Under the pieces are notes generated by a model. It worked only from the letters and a program-made list of their open reading frames with translations, was not told the origin of the DNA and made no database searches. From Paenibacillus sp. 598K (GTDB taxonomy: Bacteria; Bacillota; Bacilli; Paenibacillales; Paenibacillaceae), in assembly GCF_003851045.1 (NCBI RefSeq), contig NZ_BFBX01000146.1:1-39613 (forward strand): DNA of 39,613 nt, written 5' to 3'. Both the position numbers and the translations under genes were made by a program. Numbering within the stretch: the first letter of the stretch is position 1; every line of letters starts with the position of its first letter. Below, one piece after another: positions 1-7,434 of the stretch.

Positions 1-13
1 CTGCCAAGCGCAC

Positions 14-282
14 AAAAAACAGGACCAGAACGATGAACGTCCCGATCCTGTCTTTTCCCTAAAAACGCAAATCGCCGCGCTGCAAGAGCACGGCGATCCG
101 CTGCCGGGAACTGCGCAGGCGGTGTCATGTTCTTAACTCATGGATGAGCCGGCTGCGATGGCCGTCGACAAACAGACCTGCCCCGTACGCGCAAGACTGC
201 AGCGATCGCTATCGTCGCCAAGCTATTCCGTTTAAGAGTTAAGAACAACTACCCGCATCAAAATTTCCCCTTTTGGCTTGAT
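14..282 (-). ncRNA. Candidate structured small RNA or regulated leader, unassigned
   Basis: No protein gene is visible here. Read leftward, the stretch starts just after a good sigma-A promoter (289-318) and ends at an intrinsic terminator with a T6 tail (17-57), giving a predicted transcript of about 265 nt. Inside it a perfect 12-bp inverted repeat (128-139 with 236-247, TGTTCTTAACTC and its complement) would close a domain of about 120 nt, and a 7-bp helix (71-77 with 91-97) makes a second hairpin next to the terminator. I compared it by eye with T-box, S-box, cobalamin, TPP, FMN, c-di-AMP, 6S and SRP RNA signatures and found no convincing match. It may be a stand-alone RNA, or a terminator-controlled leader for a gene beyond the left edge. 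Confidence 0.35.
17..57. terminator. Intrinsic terminator, best read leftward
   Basis: ACAGGA pairs with TCCTGT across an imperfectly paired loop. On the minus strand the helix is followed by six T residues, and on the plus strand by CTTTT, so it could stop transcription both ways. It closes the predicted leftward RNA. Confidence 0.6.
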
Positions 283-288
283 GGACCT

Positions 289-318
289 ATCATAAGTCAG
301 CGGCAGCCCCTCTGTCAA
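289..318 (-). promoter_or_regulatory. Sigma-A-type promoter facing left
   Basis: Minus strand TTGACA (318-313), an 18-nt spacer, then TATGAT (294-289). The -35 is perfect and the -10 differs from consensus at one position. No open reading frame with a ribosome binding site follows before the terminator at 17-57. It sits back to back with the ydbS promoter. Confidence 0.6.
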
Positions 319-333
319 TCCCTACGCAGAATA

Positions 334-342
334 TGCTATAGT
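334..342 (+). promoter_or_regulatory. Extended -10 promoter of ydbS-ydbT
   Basis: TGCTATAGT forms an extended -10 about 45 nt before the ydbS start. A matching -35 is weak (TGTCAA at 313-318, 18-nt spacer, overlapping the leftward promoter's -35). The lexA promoter in this window has the same TGC-TATA layout. A sigma-W/M promoter, as known for ydbST of B. subtilis, is not evident. Confidence 0.4.
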
Positions 343-385
343 AGAGTAATTGGGCGTCGCTTCCAGCATGAGGAAAGTAGGGAAA

Positions 386-871
386 ATGCATATGTACAAC
401 GACCCGCAACAACGAATCCATCCTAGCGCGCTGAAAGCATGGATGCTCTCAGGCTGGATCTCCGCCGCCGTCTATGGCGTCATCGTCGCCGGCGTCATCT
501 ATCTAAGCGTACGCTTCGACTGGCCGCCCTGGATCGCCATAGCAGTGACGGTGCTTGCGCTGGCCGAGTCGGTGCTGGAGATCCTCATTTGGCCGAAGCT
601 CAAGTACAAGCAATGGCGATACGAGATTCTGGAGGAGGAGATCCAACTGCAATACGGCATCCTCGTCCGTCATCGGACGCTCATCCCGATGATCCGCGTT
701 CAGCATGTCGATACGAAGCAAGGCCCGATTCTGCGCCGCTATGGCCTGGCCACCGTCACCTTCTCCACTGCGGCTGGCAGCCATGAGATCCCGGCGCTCA
801 GCGAGGCGGCGGCAGAGCAAGTGCGCAGACGAATCGCCAATCTAGCGAGGTTGTCCGATGAAGAGATCTGA
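386..871 (+). CDS. ydbS: bPH2 (YdbS-like) membrane protein
   Basis: Small membrane protein of the YdbS family, 161 aa from the chosen start (the B. subtilis protein is about 159 aa). Two hydrophobic helices near the N-terminus (about residues 19-45 and 47-68) are followed by a bacterial PH (bPH2) domain with the typical KYKQWRYEILEEEI start and an RHRTLIPMIRVQHVDT strand pattern. The ATG at 386 follows AGGAAAG at 371-377 with an 8-nt spacer; ATG 392 and upstream TTG/ATG codons in frame are alternatives. The stop overlaps ydbT by 14 bp, so the two are translationally coupled. In B. subtilis the pair belongs to an envelope-stress regulon and has been linked to resistance to antimicrobial peptides. 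The same role here is inference. Confidence 0.85.
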   Translation: MHMYNDPQQRIHPSALKAWMLSGWISAAVYGVIVAGVIYLSVRFDWPPWIAIAVTVLALAESVLEILIWPKLKYKQWRYEILEEEIQLQYGILVRHRTLIPMIRVQHVDTKQGPILRRYGLATVTFSTAAGSHEIPALSEAAAEQVRRRIANLARLSDEEI

Positions 872-2480
872 GGAGATGAAGCGGCTGCATCCGTTGTCGG
901 TCATATTCCTGATCGGCAAGACGATCAAGGACCTGCTGTACCCGCTGATCGCCTTCTTCGCCACGACGATCTTCCGCGACAACGTCAACCTCCTGTGGCT
1001 CGTCGGCGGCGCAGCGCTGTTCCTCGTCCTGCTCATCAGCATGAGCGTGCTTGGCTATCTGCGCTTCACCTATACGGTCGAAGCGGGCGGTCTGCGGGTC
1101 GAGCATGGCGTCTTCGTCCGCAAGAAGCTGTGGATCGCCAGAGAGCGCGTGCAGTCTGTCGATACGTCGGCAGGCCTGCTGCATCGCCTGTTTGGCTTGA
1201 GGAAGCTCCAGATCGAGACCGCAGGCGGCAAAAAGCCCGAGGCTGTGCTGAACGGTATCTCTGCGGCGGAGGGACAACGGATCAGCCAAGGTCTCGGGAT
1301 GAGCGAGAGCGGCCAAGTCTCTGCCACCGCGCCTGAGTGGCCGACAATACCAGACGATCAAGTCGGTAGCGATACTGTCGCAGATCCGTCTGCCGTCGCG
1401 GAGCCGCCTCGTACTCCCGAGCTCGCCGCCGCCCCCGCCAAAGTCGTGGCCTCCCGCAAGCTAAGTGTCGGCGATCTCGTCCTCTACAGCGCCACCTCCG
1501 GCAAGATCGGCGTCGTGCTGGCCGTTGCCGCAGCCGCCTTCTCGCAGTTGAGGGAGTGGCTGGAGCAGACCTTTGACGTATGGGGATGGATCTCCGAGTG
1601 GTATGGCTCGAGATGGGTCGTCCTGATCGTCCTGGCGCTGCTTCTGTTTGCCTGGCTGCTCGCCTTCATCGGTTCTTTCATCAAGGAGTTCGGCTTCACG
1701 CTGCAGCACCGCGAAGACAAGCTGATCATCGAGCGAGGGCTGCTGGAGCGCAACCAGATTACGATTCCGTTGCGCCGAATCCAGGCCGTCCATCTGATCG
1801 AGCCCTTGCTGCGCCGACCGTTCGGCTGGGTGACGGTCCACATCGTCACCGCCGGGTACGCCGGCAAGGAAGGCCAGTCGGCCCTGCTCTTCCCGTTTAT
1901 CCGTCGAGGCGAGCTGGCACAGTTCCTGGAGCAGTTTGCCCCGCAATTCGCCGTTCCGTCCGGCTGGGAGCATGTCGGTCGGCGCTCGCTCCGGCACTAT
2001 GTGCTCGTACCAACTCTATTGGCGATACTGCCCGTTATCCCGGCTGTCATCTGGATTCCGGATCACTTGGGCTGGCTCGCGCTCTTGCTGCCGATCCTCG
2101 TCTATACGGGATGCGTGATGGCCTACAGACAGGCCGGATGGTCGCTTCAGGAGGATCAGATCTCGATTCAGTACGGCAGCTTTAACAAGCACCAGGGTCT
2201 GATCCCGAAACGCCGCGTTCAGTGGCATCGCGTCTCTCAGAATATCTTCCAGAGGCGTCGCTCGCTGGCACATCTTACGATGGCGCTCGCCTCAGGCTCC
2301 GCCTCGGCCAGCTTCGGCATCCGTCATGCGCCGCAGGAGCGCGCCGATACGCTGGCGCGCTGGCTGTCCTCGCGCAAGCCGGAGCAGACCCGGCCGCCTG
2401 GCGCGGAGAAGCCAACAGATGCAGACGACGACGCGCCACGCGATCTTCCCCCGGGCGACTCGCCGCCGCCGTTGGCTTAA
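858..2480 (+). CDS. ydbT: bPH2 (YdbT-like) multi-domain membrane protein
   Basis: Partner of YdbS, 540 aa, slightly longer than B. subtilis YdbT. The layout is a repeat of helix pair plus bPH2 domain: helices near residues 10-35 and 45-70, a first PH segment at about 75-150, a variable proline/alanine-rich linker to about 200, helices at about 208-235 and 252-275, a second PH segment at about 280-365, helices at about 380-430, and a third PH segment at about 435-510. Each PH segment carries the family pattern of a basic stretch, a turn and RR.Q (for example IPLRRIQAVHL and IPKRRVQWHRV). The tail is charged and proline-rich and probably disordered. The start ATG lies inside the end of ydbS, with GCGAGG as a modest binding site. 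The family's biochemical function is not established. Confidence 0.85.
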   Translation: MKRSEEMKRLHPLSVIFLIGKTIKDLLYPLIAFFATTIFRDNVNLLWLVGGAALFLVLLISMSVLGYLRFTYTVEAGGLRVEHGVFVRKKLWIARERVQSVDTSAGLLHRLFGLRKLQIETAGGKKPEAVLNGISAAEGQRISQGLGMSESGQVSATAPEWPTIPDDQVGSDTVADPSAVAEPPRTPELAAAPAKVVASRKLSVGDLVLYSATSGKIGVVLAVAAAAFSQLREWLEQTFDVWGWISEWYGSRWVVLIVLALLLFAWLLAFIGSFIKEFGFTLQHREDKLIIERGLLERNQITIPLRRIQAVHLIEPLLRRPFGWVTVHIVTAGYAGKEGQSALLFPFIRRGELAQFLEQFAPQFAVPSGWEHVGRRSLRHYVLVPTLLAILPVIPAVIWIPDHLGWLALLLPILVYTGCVMAYRQAGWSLQEDQISIQYGSFNKHQGLIPKRRVQWHRVSQNIFQRRRSLAHLTMALASGSASASFGIRHAPQERADTLARWLSSRKPEQTRPPGAEKPTDADDDAPRDLPPGDSPPPLA

Positions 2481-2534
2481 TTGTGAGATGCGCTGCATGA
2501 CGCGGGGGTCAAGGAGTCCCCGCAGTATTACCAC

Positions 2535-2574
2535 AAAAGCCCCTTCACCGTTGCTATCGGTGAAGGGGCTTTTT
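2535..2574. terminator. Bidirectional intrinsic terminator between convergent genes
   Basis: A 16-bp perfect stem (AAAAGCCCCTTCACCG with its complement) around a 7-nt loop, with T runs on both strands. It ends ydbT from the left and the leftward methyltransferase gene from the right. A second GC hairpin (GCGGGG...CCCCGC, about 2501-2523) lies just upstream. Confidence 0.9.
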
Positions 2575-2667
2575 GAGATGTGGCGAATTCTGGCCAACTT
2601 AATTAACGACATTAACTATATGCGTCAAGCTGGAACTGTATTCGTCAAGCCTGAGCGCATCCGCCCG

Positions 2668-3366
2668 TTACACGCAGAAGTCATGACGCCACCAGACGCC
2701 GGCATGCTCCGGCACCACCGACCAGCCGCGCCCGATGATCCGCTCCGCCAGCCAGTCGCCAAAGAAAAATCCGCAAGCCTGCGCTGCTTCCTCGACGCTC
2801 TCGAATGGGTAATCCATCCGGATCGCCTGATGCTCGAAGCGATAGTGCGTCTCCAACTGCTCGTAATAAGGGACGAGGAAATCAAGCCGTACTGCCTCAT
2901 CGACGCCGGTGCCCAGCGTCTCGAAGATAATCATCGTGCCGCCCGGCCGCAAGATACGACGCGCCTCGGTCATCACGCGCGCCAGATTGTCCTGCCACTC
3001 CGGCTGCTTGGCGCTGGCAAGATAGCCGATACTCCAGCCGGAGACGACCAGATCCGCCGAGTCGTCCGCCAGTGGCAGCTCGCGGTGATCGGCGACAACC
3101 GTGCGCACGCGAGCTCCATAGCCGCCCGCCTCGGCCTTGCGCTGCAGCACCTCGAGCATCGCAGCCGACAGATCGGTCGCGGTGTAGCTGGCCGCCTCGC
3201 TCGCCAGGTAACGACTCATCCGCCCCGTCCCCGCCCCCAGGTCGACGACATCGAGTCCAGTCGCCGGACGGATACTCTTGATTACCTCATCCAGCTCCGG
3301 CTGTCGCCCCACCATATACTCGTACTGCTCTGCCTGACTTCGATAGATTGCTTCGTGATTGCTCAT
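2668..3366 (-). CDS. Class I SAM-dependent methyltransferase
   Basis: A 232-aa methyltransferase of the UbiE/type-11 fold. Motif I VVDLGAGTGRMSRYL is at about residues 40-54, the acidic end of strand 2 is TATDLSAAML, motif IV is DLVVSGWSIGYLA, and RILRPGGTMIIFETLG is the post-IV strand. The substrate cannot be read from sequence; small molecules are as likely as macromolecules. The ATG at 3366 is chosen because GGAGGAG precedes it at good spacing. The open frame runs 86 codons further upstream but has no binding site and crosses the promoter and the neighbouring terminator. It is a single-gene unit with its own promoter (3397-3425) and a strong terminator (2535-2574). Confidence 0.85.
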   Translation of the reverse strand: MSNHEAIYRSQAEQYEYMVGRQPELDEVIKSIRPATGLDVVDLGAGTGRMSRYLASEAASYTATDLSAAMLEVLQRKAEAGGYGARVRTVVADHRELPLADDSADLVVSGWSIGYLASAKQPEWQDNLARVMTEARRILRPGGTMIIFETLGTGVDEAVRLDFLVPYYEQLETHYRFEHQAIRMDYPFESVEEAAQACGFFFGDWLAERIIGRGWSVVPEHAGVWWRHDFCV

Positions 3367-3396
3367 TTGTTGATCACTCCTCCCTTTCTCCCTCAG

Positions 3397-3425
3397 CCTA
3401 TACTCTGACCCAAGGTCAAGGTCAA
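3397..3425 (-). promoter_or_regulatory. Promoter with built-in inverted repeat for the methyltransferase gene
   Basis: Minus strand TTGACC (3425-3420), a 17-nt spacer, then TATAGG (3402-3397). The spacer starts with a second TTGACC and contains TGACC-TTG-GGTCA, a 5-bp inverted repeat. The first TGACC can also pair with the same GGTCA. Dyads of this sort between -35 and -10 are typical operators, for example of MerR-family regulators. No MerR-type gene lies nearby. Confidence 0.6.
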
Positions 3426-3444
3426 GCCCCACGCAGGACAGCAC

Positions 3445-3468
3445 AAAAAAGCTCCCCGCAGGAAGCTT
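3445..3468 (-). terminator. Intrinsic terminator after the metallo-hydrolase gene
   Basis: Minus strand AAGCTTCC-TGCG-GGAGCTT followed by TTTTTT. The stem is short but the T6 tail is clean. It lies between the metallo-hydrolase stop and the methyltransferase promoter. Confidence 0.7.
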
Positions 3469-3496
3469 GCATAGAGATGGCGACGCGAGTATCGAT

Positions 3497-4297
3497 TCAT
3501 GCAGACGGGAGCGCACGAACAAGCTCGAGCCGTAATCCTGTCCTGGCGAACATGCAGCCCTCCGGCAGCTCCTGCGCTCGCAGCGGAAGATCGATGTCAT
3601 GCGAGAGATGGGTGAAGACGGCAAGCGAAGGCTGCAATTGCGCAGCCAACGCGATCCCTTCTGTCACATCGTAGACAGAGCGAGTATGGAACGGATAAGG
3701 CTCCCGGAAAAAGCTCGTGCCGAGCACCAGCAGATCCAATCCTTGCATCGGCGCCAGCTCTTGCTCGGTCAGCGCGATCGCATCGGAGCAGTACACCCAG
3801 GCATAGCCGGTCGCCTGATGGTCAAAGCGGTACGCATACGAGTAGCCATTCTTGCCATGGTTGACTCGCCAGGTCGCGACGCGCCAATCGCCGATCGTCC
3901 TGCCGCCGTCGATCGGCTGGAAGTCGATCTGCCGATCCAGCCACGGGAAGCGCTGCAGCACCTCCTCGATCACCTCTGCTGGAGCATGCGCCTCGCCTCT
4001 GACGCCCGTCCAGCGACAAACATCGGCCCACTCCGGCAGACCGCCGTAATGGTCGAAGTGGGCATGCGTCAGCAGCAGCCGATCCATCCCCCGCAGACCG
4101 GCGGCTCGCATCTGACGGCTCCAGTCCGGACCGCAGTCGATAACGGTATCGCCCAAGTCCGCGTCCTGGAGAAGCACAGAGGCGCGTTGCCGCGCATTAT
4201 GCCCGCTCTCTCTGGCTTCCTCACATACAGAGCAATCGCAGTAGATGCGAGGCACCCCCATCGCGTCTGAGGTGCCCAGAAATGTCAATGTTGTCAT
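3497..4297 (-). CDS. MBL-fold metallo-hydrolase, PhnP-like
   Basis: A 266-aa metallo-beta-lactamase-fold phosphodiesterase candidate. The metal motif is LLTHAHFDHYGGLPE (H78, H80, D82, H83). Later ligands are VNHGKNGYSY, the Asp in YCSDAIAL, and the His in FTHLSHDIDLP. A CDCSVC cluster at residues 20-25 matches the structural zinc site that sets PhnP apart from other MBL enzymes. PhnP of E. coli opens the cyclic phosphate of 5-phosphoribosyl 1,2-cyclic phosphate, but no other phosphonate-degradation gene is present, so the substrate here is open. Flanked by terminators on both sides, it is probably transcribed alone. Confidence 0.8.
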   Translation of the reverse strand: MTTLTFLGTSDAMGVPRIYCDCSVCEEARESGHNARQRASVLLQDADLGDTVIDCGPDWSRQMRAAGLRGMDRLLLTHAHFDHYGGLPEWADVCRWTGVRGEAHAPAEVIEEVLQRFPWLDRQIDFQPIDGGRTIGDWRVATWRVNHGKNGYSYAYRFDHQATGYAWVYCSDAIALTEQELAPMQGLDLLVLGTSFFREPYPFHTRSVYDVTEGIALAAQLQPSLAVFTHLSHDIDLPLRAQELPEGCMFARTGLRLELVRALPSA

Positions 4298-4338
4298 AGT
4301 CGTCCTCCTGTGGCCTCACATGAATGTGCGGTTCGACC

Positions 4339-4379
4339 AAAAGCGGAAGCAGCCGACTCGACTTCGAATCAGCTGCTCC
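4339..4379 (-). terminator. Intrinsic terminator after a GNAT gene
   Basis: Minus strand GGAGCAGC pairs with GGCTGCTTCC around a partly paired loop (ATTCGA/TCGA), followed by GCTTTTGG. The T tail is short. Confidence 0.55.
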
Positions 4380-4404
4380 TGCAGATACCTGTAGCTCTGC
4401 TCTC

Positions 4405-5073
4405 TTACAGCGGCAGCAGCTTGACGCTTGGCCGCTGGGCTAATTCATCCATCATCGCTTGCCATTCCTGCGGCTTGTTGGGAAGCGCGCTGTAGTAGCG
4501 CGTCAGGAAATCGTGGATGAGCGAGGCGGGCAGCTCGCCCAGCTCGTCATGCGCCGGCAGGAAGCACAGGTCGAGTCCGCTCACTGCCTGCCCCTCATGA
4601 TCCCAGGACGGATGTACATAAGGGAAATCGAGACGCTGATATCCGATATGCGAGAGCACCTCGCGCCGTACATAAGGGTTCATCGGCGTAACGCCGCCGA
4701 AGTCATGCATCGTCTGATAAGGATCGTAGATCTCGGCGAACATGCCGATCGGCGTCGTTCCCGATGCCTGCGCCAGCCCCTCGATATCGCGCTCTCGCCG
4801 CTTCAGCAGGAAGCGGCCGACGCCAAGACCCGGCTGACCTACGATCGTAAAATCGGTCATGGCGACGCGAAAATCGGCATAATACCGGTATTCAGTCGCG
4901 CCCACTACCTCATCCTGATGAACGGCAACATAGACGTGAATCCCTTCATCCTTGAGCGGCTCTGCCCACAGCGAGTATTCCAGCACCTCCTCCGGCGGGA
5001 ACACCTCCTGCATCAGCTTGTACATCTGGGCGAAGCGTGGATCTTCTATGGATTGTATGCGGTGATATTCCAT
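4405..5073 (-). CDS. GNAT-family N-acetyltransferase
   Basis: A 222-aa GNAT-fold protein. The N-terminal half shows the strand/helix order of the family (MYKLMQEVFPPEE, then VYVAVHQDEVVGATEYRY). The acetyl-CoA loop is GLGVGRFLLKRRERDI, a fair match to the Q/RxxGxG/A pattern. The C-terminal third (PTLxP-like YPYVHPSWDHEG region onward) is specific to this subfamily. The substrate is unknown. ATG 5073 is chosen because AGGAGG lies 10 nt upstream; ATG 5082 sits only 1 nt from it. It has its own promoter, embedded in the end of the upstream acetyltransferase gene. Confidence 0.75.
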   Translation of the reverse strand: MEYHRIQSIEDPRFAQMYKLMQEVFPPEEVLEYSLWAEPLKDEGIHVYVAVHQDEVVGATEYRYYADFRVAMTDFTIVGQPGLGVGRFLLKRRERDIEGLAQASGTTPIGMFAEIYDPYQTMHDFGGVTPMNPYVRREVLSHIGYQRLDFPYVHPSWDHEGQAVSGLDLCFLPAHDELGELPASLIHDFLTRYYSALPNKPQEWQAMMDELAQRPSVKLLPL

Positions 5074-5130
5074 CTTGCTCATGCCTCCTGATCGATAGAT
5101 GTTTCTTTATGTAAGACTGGACCTTTTCCT

Positions 5131-5160
5131 ATTGTAGCTTACTGGCGTACCCACTGTAAA
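5131..5160 (-). promoter_or_regulatory. Promoter of the downstream GNAT gene
   Basis: Minus strand TTTACA (5160-5155), an 18-nt spacer, then TACAAT (5136-5131). Both boxes match consensus at 5 of 6 positions. It overlaps the last codons and stop of the upstream acetyltransferase gene. Confidence 0.55.
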
Positions 5161-5813
5161 AAGGGATTGCGCCATTCCATCAATGCCGCATAATTGCACG
5201 ACTCCTCGTCCTCAAGATAATCGGCGACAACGCCCACTGGCATCCGGCCGCAGCGCAGCAAAAAGCTGATCACCGGATCGCGCAGCTCCCCCGCCGCTAC
5301 GCGCGACAGATAGGTCTCGGCGCTCATCTCTGCCGCATAGCGATGATAACCGGGCATCCGCCCTCCGCCGAGCAGCCGATCCAACCCAAGATATACCGTC
5401 GTCTCATACATCGATTGCATCAGCCAATGTCCGATTCCGGCGCCGCGATAGCCCGGATCGACGCAAATATCGACGACATAGAGCGTCTGTCCATGCGGGT
5501 CGTGATTGCGGATATAGCCCTCGTCCGTTACCTCCGCCCAGCCATGACTTGCCTGTGCGGTCGACTCCGAGATGCGCAGCCCGGTCATCGAGCCGATGAT
5601 CTCGCCGTTCGCTACCGCGCATAACGCGCCCTCCGGGAAGCGGCTCACATGCTCTTGCAGCTGCTCCGACTTCCACCACAGCTCCTCGGGAAAGGGCGGC
5701 GGGAAGCTGCGGCGCTGCAGTTCGATCATCTGCTCTGTGTCGGCCAGCTCATAGTTGCGGATCGTCACCGGCAATCGCTTGCCCCCGGACGACAACAGCA
5801 ATTGCTTATACAT
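5139..5813 (-). CDS. GNAT acetyltransferase resembling the N-terminal half of YhcX
   Basis: A 224-aa GNAT protein. The segment RRSFPPPFPEELWWKSEQL after a short N-terminal strand, the GEIIGSMTGLRIS strand and the acetyl-CoA loop PGYRGAGIGHWLMQSMY (about residues 120-136) are recognisable. The PPPFPEELW signature is what I remember from the acetyltransferase half of B. subtilis YhcX, a fusion of GNAT and nitrilase domains. Here the nitrilase-like gene lies immediately upstream, 36 bp away on the same strand, as a separate reading frame. AGGAGG stands 8 nt before the ATG. The substrate is unknown. The two enzymes may act on one metabolite, for example acetylating an amine released by, or needed by, the amidohydrolase (inference). 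Confidence 0.8.
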   Translation of the reverse strand: MYKQLLLSSGGKRLPVTIRNYELADTEQMIELQRRSFPPPFPEELWWKSEQLQEHVSRFPEGALCAVANGEIIGSMTGLRISESTAQASHGWAEVTDEGYIRNHDPHGQTLYVVDICVDPGYRGAGIGHWLMQSMYETTVYLGLDRLLGGGRMPGYHRYAAEMSAETYLSRVAAGELRDPVISFLLRCGRMPVGVVADYLEDEESCNYAALMEWRNPFLQWVRQ

Positions 5814-5849
5814 CAGATCAACCTCCTGTGCTGTGATGCGCGAGCATGA

Positions 5850-6707
5850 TTACTTCCAGTCCGGATACAGGTCGGTGCGACGGTCGCGCCAGGTCGTCAC
5901 CGAGCCACTCTTGCGGACATCCTCCAGCAGATCCAGGTCAAGATCAGCGACGATCAGCATATCGTCGTTCAGCTCGCCCTGCGCCATGATGCCGGCTGGC
6001 GGGAACGGGATGTCGTTGGGCGTGATGACGGCGGCCTGGCCGACATTAGCTCGCATAAAGTCGACGCGTCGCAGCGCCCCGGTCGTACCTGTCGTGACGA
6101 TATAAACCTGGTTCTCCACCGCCCGCGCATGACAGCAGTACCGCACGCGGTAGAAGCCGTGGCGATCATCGGTGCAAGACGGACAGAAGATGACGTCGGC
6201 GCCCTTGGCCCTCGCCATCCGGACAATCTCGGGGAACTCGATGTCGTAGCAGGTGAGCAGCGCGATCGTGCCGAAGGGCGTATCGAACACCTGCAGTCCC
6301 TCCCCGGGCGACATCTGCCACTCCGTCACCTCCGTCGGCGTCAGATGCAGCTTGGGCTGGCGGTCGATCCGGCCGTCCGGATGGAACAGATGGGCCGTAT
6401 TGCGCAGCTTGCCCTCGACCTCGATGATGTGCGTCCCTGCCGCGATATAAAGCCCGTAATCGGCAGCCAGACTGCGGAACAACTCCTCATAAGCCGCCGT
6501 AAACTCCGGCAAGCGAGTGATCGGCAAGGGCTCGCCCTGCTCATCGCCGATCGACAGCAGCTGTGTCGTCATAAACTCGGGGAACAGCAGGAACTGCACG
6601 CCGTATTCAGTTGCATTTTTGACGTAATGCGTCACCTGCTCGGCGAATTCATCCCAAGCCGCGATATCCTGCAGGTAGTATTGTACAGCCGCTACACGAT
6701 ATTTCAT
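5850..6707 (-). CDS. Carbon-nitrogen hydrolase (nitrilase superfamily), YhcX C-half-like
   Basis: A 285-aa amidohydrolase with the complete Glu-Lys-Cys triad: E44 in LLFPEFMTT, K119 in RQPKLHLTPTE, and C153 in LLTCYDIEFPE. The family hydrolyses amides, carbamoyl groups or nitriles; which one cannot be told from sequence. The ATG at 6707 is preceded by GAGG at 9-nt spacing; a GTG four codons earlier lies on top of that site and is less likely. It is the first gene of a two-gene unit with the GNAT protein. Its promoter region (6720-6800) has a TTGGAC but no convincing -10. Confidence 0.85.
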   Translation of the reverse strand: MKYRVAAVQYYLQDIAAWDEFAEQVTHYVKNATEYGVQFLLFPEFMTTQLLSIGDEQGEPLPITRLPEFTAAYEELFRSLAADYGLYIAAGTHIIEVEGKLRNTAHLFHPDGRIDRQPKLHLTPTEVTEWQMSPGEGLQVFDTPFGTIALLTCYDIEFPEIVRMARAKGADVIFCPSCTDDRHGFYRVRYCCHARAVENQVYIVTTGTTGALRRVDFMRANVGQAAVITPNDIPFPPAGIMAQGELNDDMLIVADLDLDLLEDVRKSGSVTTWRDRRTDLYPDWK

Positions 6708-6827
6708 GCCGCGAAACACCTCGTTCCATAGATTAGAAAACTCTCATGCATATTTAATAAACCCTGTCCAAACGTACGCAGGACTAGGGCCCATCTCTCT
6801 TTGTCAAGTTTTAGGAAAGATGAAATC

Positions 6828-6836
6828 TGTTATAGT
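6828..6836 (+). promoter_or_regulatory. Extended -10 promoter of the NlpC/P60 gene
   Basis: TGTTATAGT forms an extended -10 about 65 nt before the start codon. A TTGTCA at 6801-6806 lies 24 nt away, too far for a normal -35. A 7-bp hairpin (6863-6869 with 6876-6882, AGGGTGT/ACACCCT) stands in the leader just before the ribosome binding site and could affect translation. Confidence 0.45.
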
Positions 6837-6901
6837 TTTTGTCAGGACAAGCCAACTTTACTAGGGTGTTCAGACACACCCTCAACGGAGGGACAACCGC
6901 A

Positions 6902-7387
6902 GTGCAAAAAACCAGAACACTTATCAAACGAGTCATCAGCGTTACACTGTGCGCCACCATCAGCTTCACCGCCATCGGCCTGGGCCAGCAAGGAACAGCA
7001 GAAGCTGCATCCTCGAAGGCTGACCGCATCATTAGCACCGGCAACAAATACTTAGGTGTCAAATATCGCTTCGGCGCGCCGTCTGGCGTTACATACGCCT
7101 TCGACTGTTCCTCGTTTACCCAGTTTATCTACAAGAAAAACGGCATCTCGCTGCCGCGTACCTCAGCCGCTCAGTCGAAGCAGGGCAGCTACGTCAGCAA
7201 GGGCAATCTGAAGAAGGGCGACCTCGTCTTCTTCCGCGTCGGCAAAAAATCGATCGGCCATGTCGCTGTCTATGCCGGCGCCAGCCGCATCCTCCATACG
7301 TATGGCGAAGGCGGCGTACGCTACTCCAGCCTGAACTCCAGCCACTGGAAGAAAAACTACGTGACCGCCCGTCGCGTCATCCGTTAA
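6902..7387 (+). CDS. Secreted NlpC/P60 cell-wall endopeptidase
   Basis: A 161-aa exported peptidoglycan hydrolase. A basic N-terminus (KTRTLIKR) and hydrophobic stretch end in a signal-peptidase I site, TAEA before ASSKAD. The rest is one NlpC/P60 domain: nucleophile Cys in YAFDCSSFTQF, His in IGHVAVYAG, and the third polar residue in RILHTYGEG. These enzymes cut gamma-D-Glu-diaminopimelate (or related) bonds in stem peptides. There is no separate wall-binding domain, so it is a minimal, probably diffusible hydrolase. The GTG start is chosen because CGGAGGG precedes it by 9 nt. A frame upstream of the GTG covers the leader hairpin and has no binding site. It is monocistronic with a strong terminator. 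Confidence 0.85.
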   Translation: MQKTRTLIKRVISVTLCATISFTAIGLGQQGTAEAASSKADRIISTGNKYLGVKYRFGAPSGVTYAFDCSSFTQFIYKKNGISLPRTSAAQSKQGSYVSKGNLKKGDLVFFRVGKKSIGHVAVYAGASRILHTYGEGGVRYSSLNSSHWKKNYVTARRVIR

Positions 7388-7434
7388 TTCGGTTTGTCTC
7401 GATACGTATAGGCTGTTCGATCAGCCTTCCGATG

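Noticed and set aside
60..282. T-box leader reading leftward before the terminator
   Set aside because: A stretch TGACACCGC loosely recalls the T-box core, but the required TGGNACCGCG, the antiterminator fit and a specifier loop are not there.
3367..3624. Upstream extension of the methyltransferase by 86 codons
   Set aside because: It would cross its own promoter and the neighbour's terminator; GGAGGAG supports the ATG at 3366.
6837..6901. c-di-AMP (ydaO) riboswitch before the NlpC/P60 gene, common for wall hydrolases
   Set aside because: The leader is only about 60 nt and holds a single 7-bp hairpin; none of the ydaO core sequence is present.
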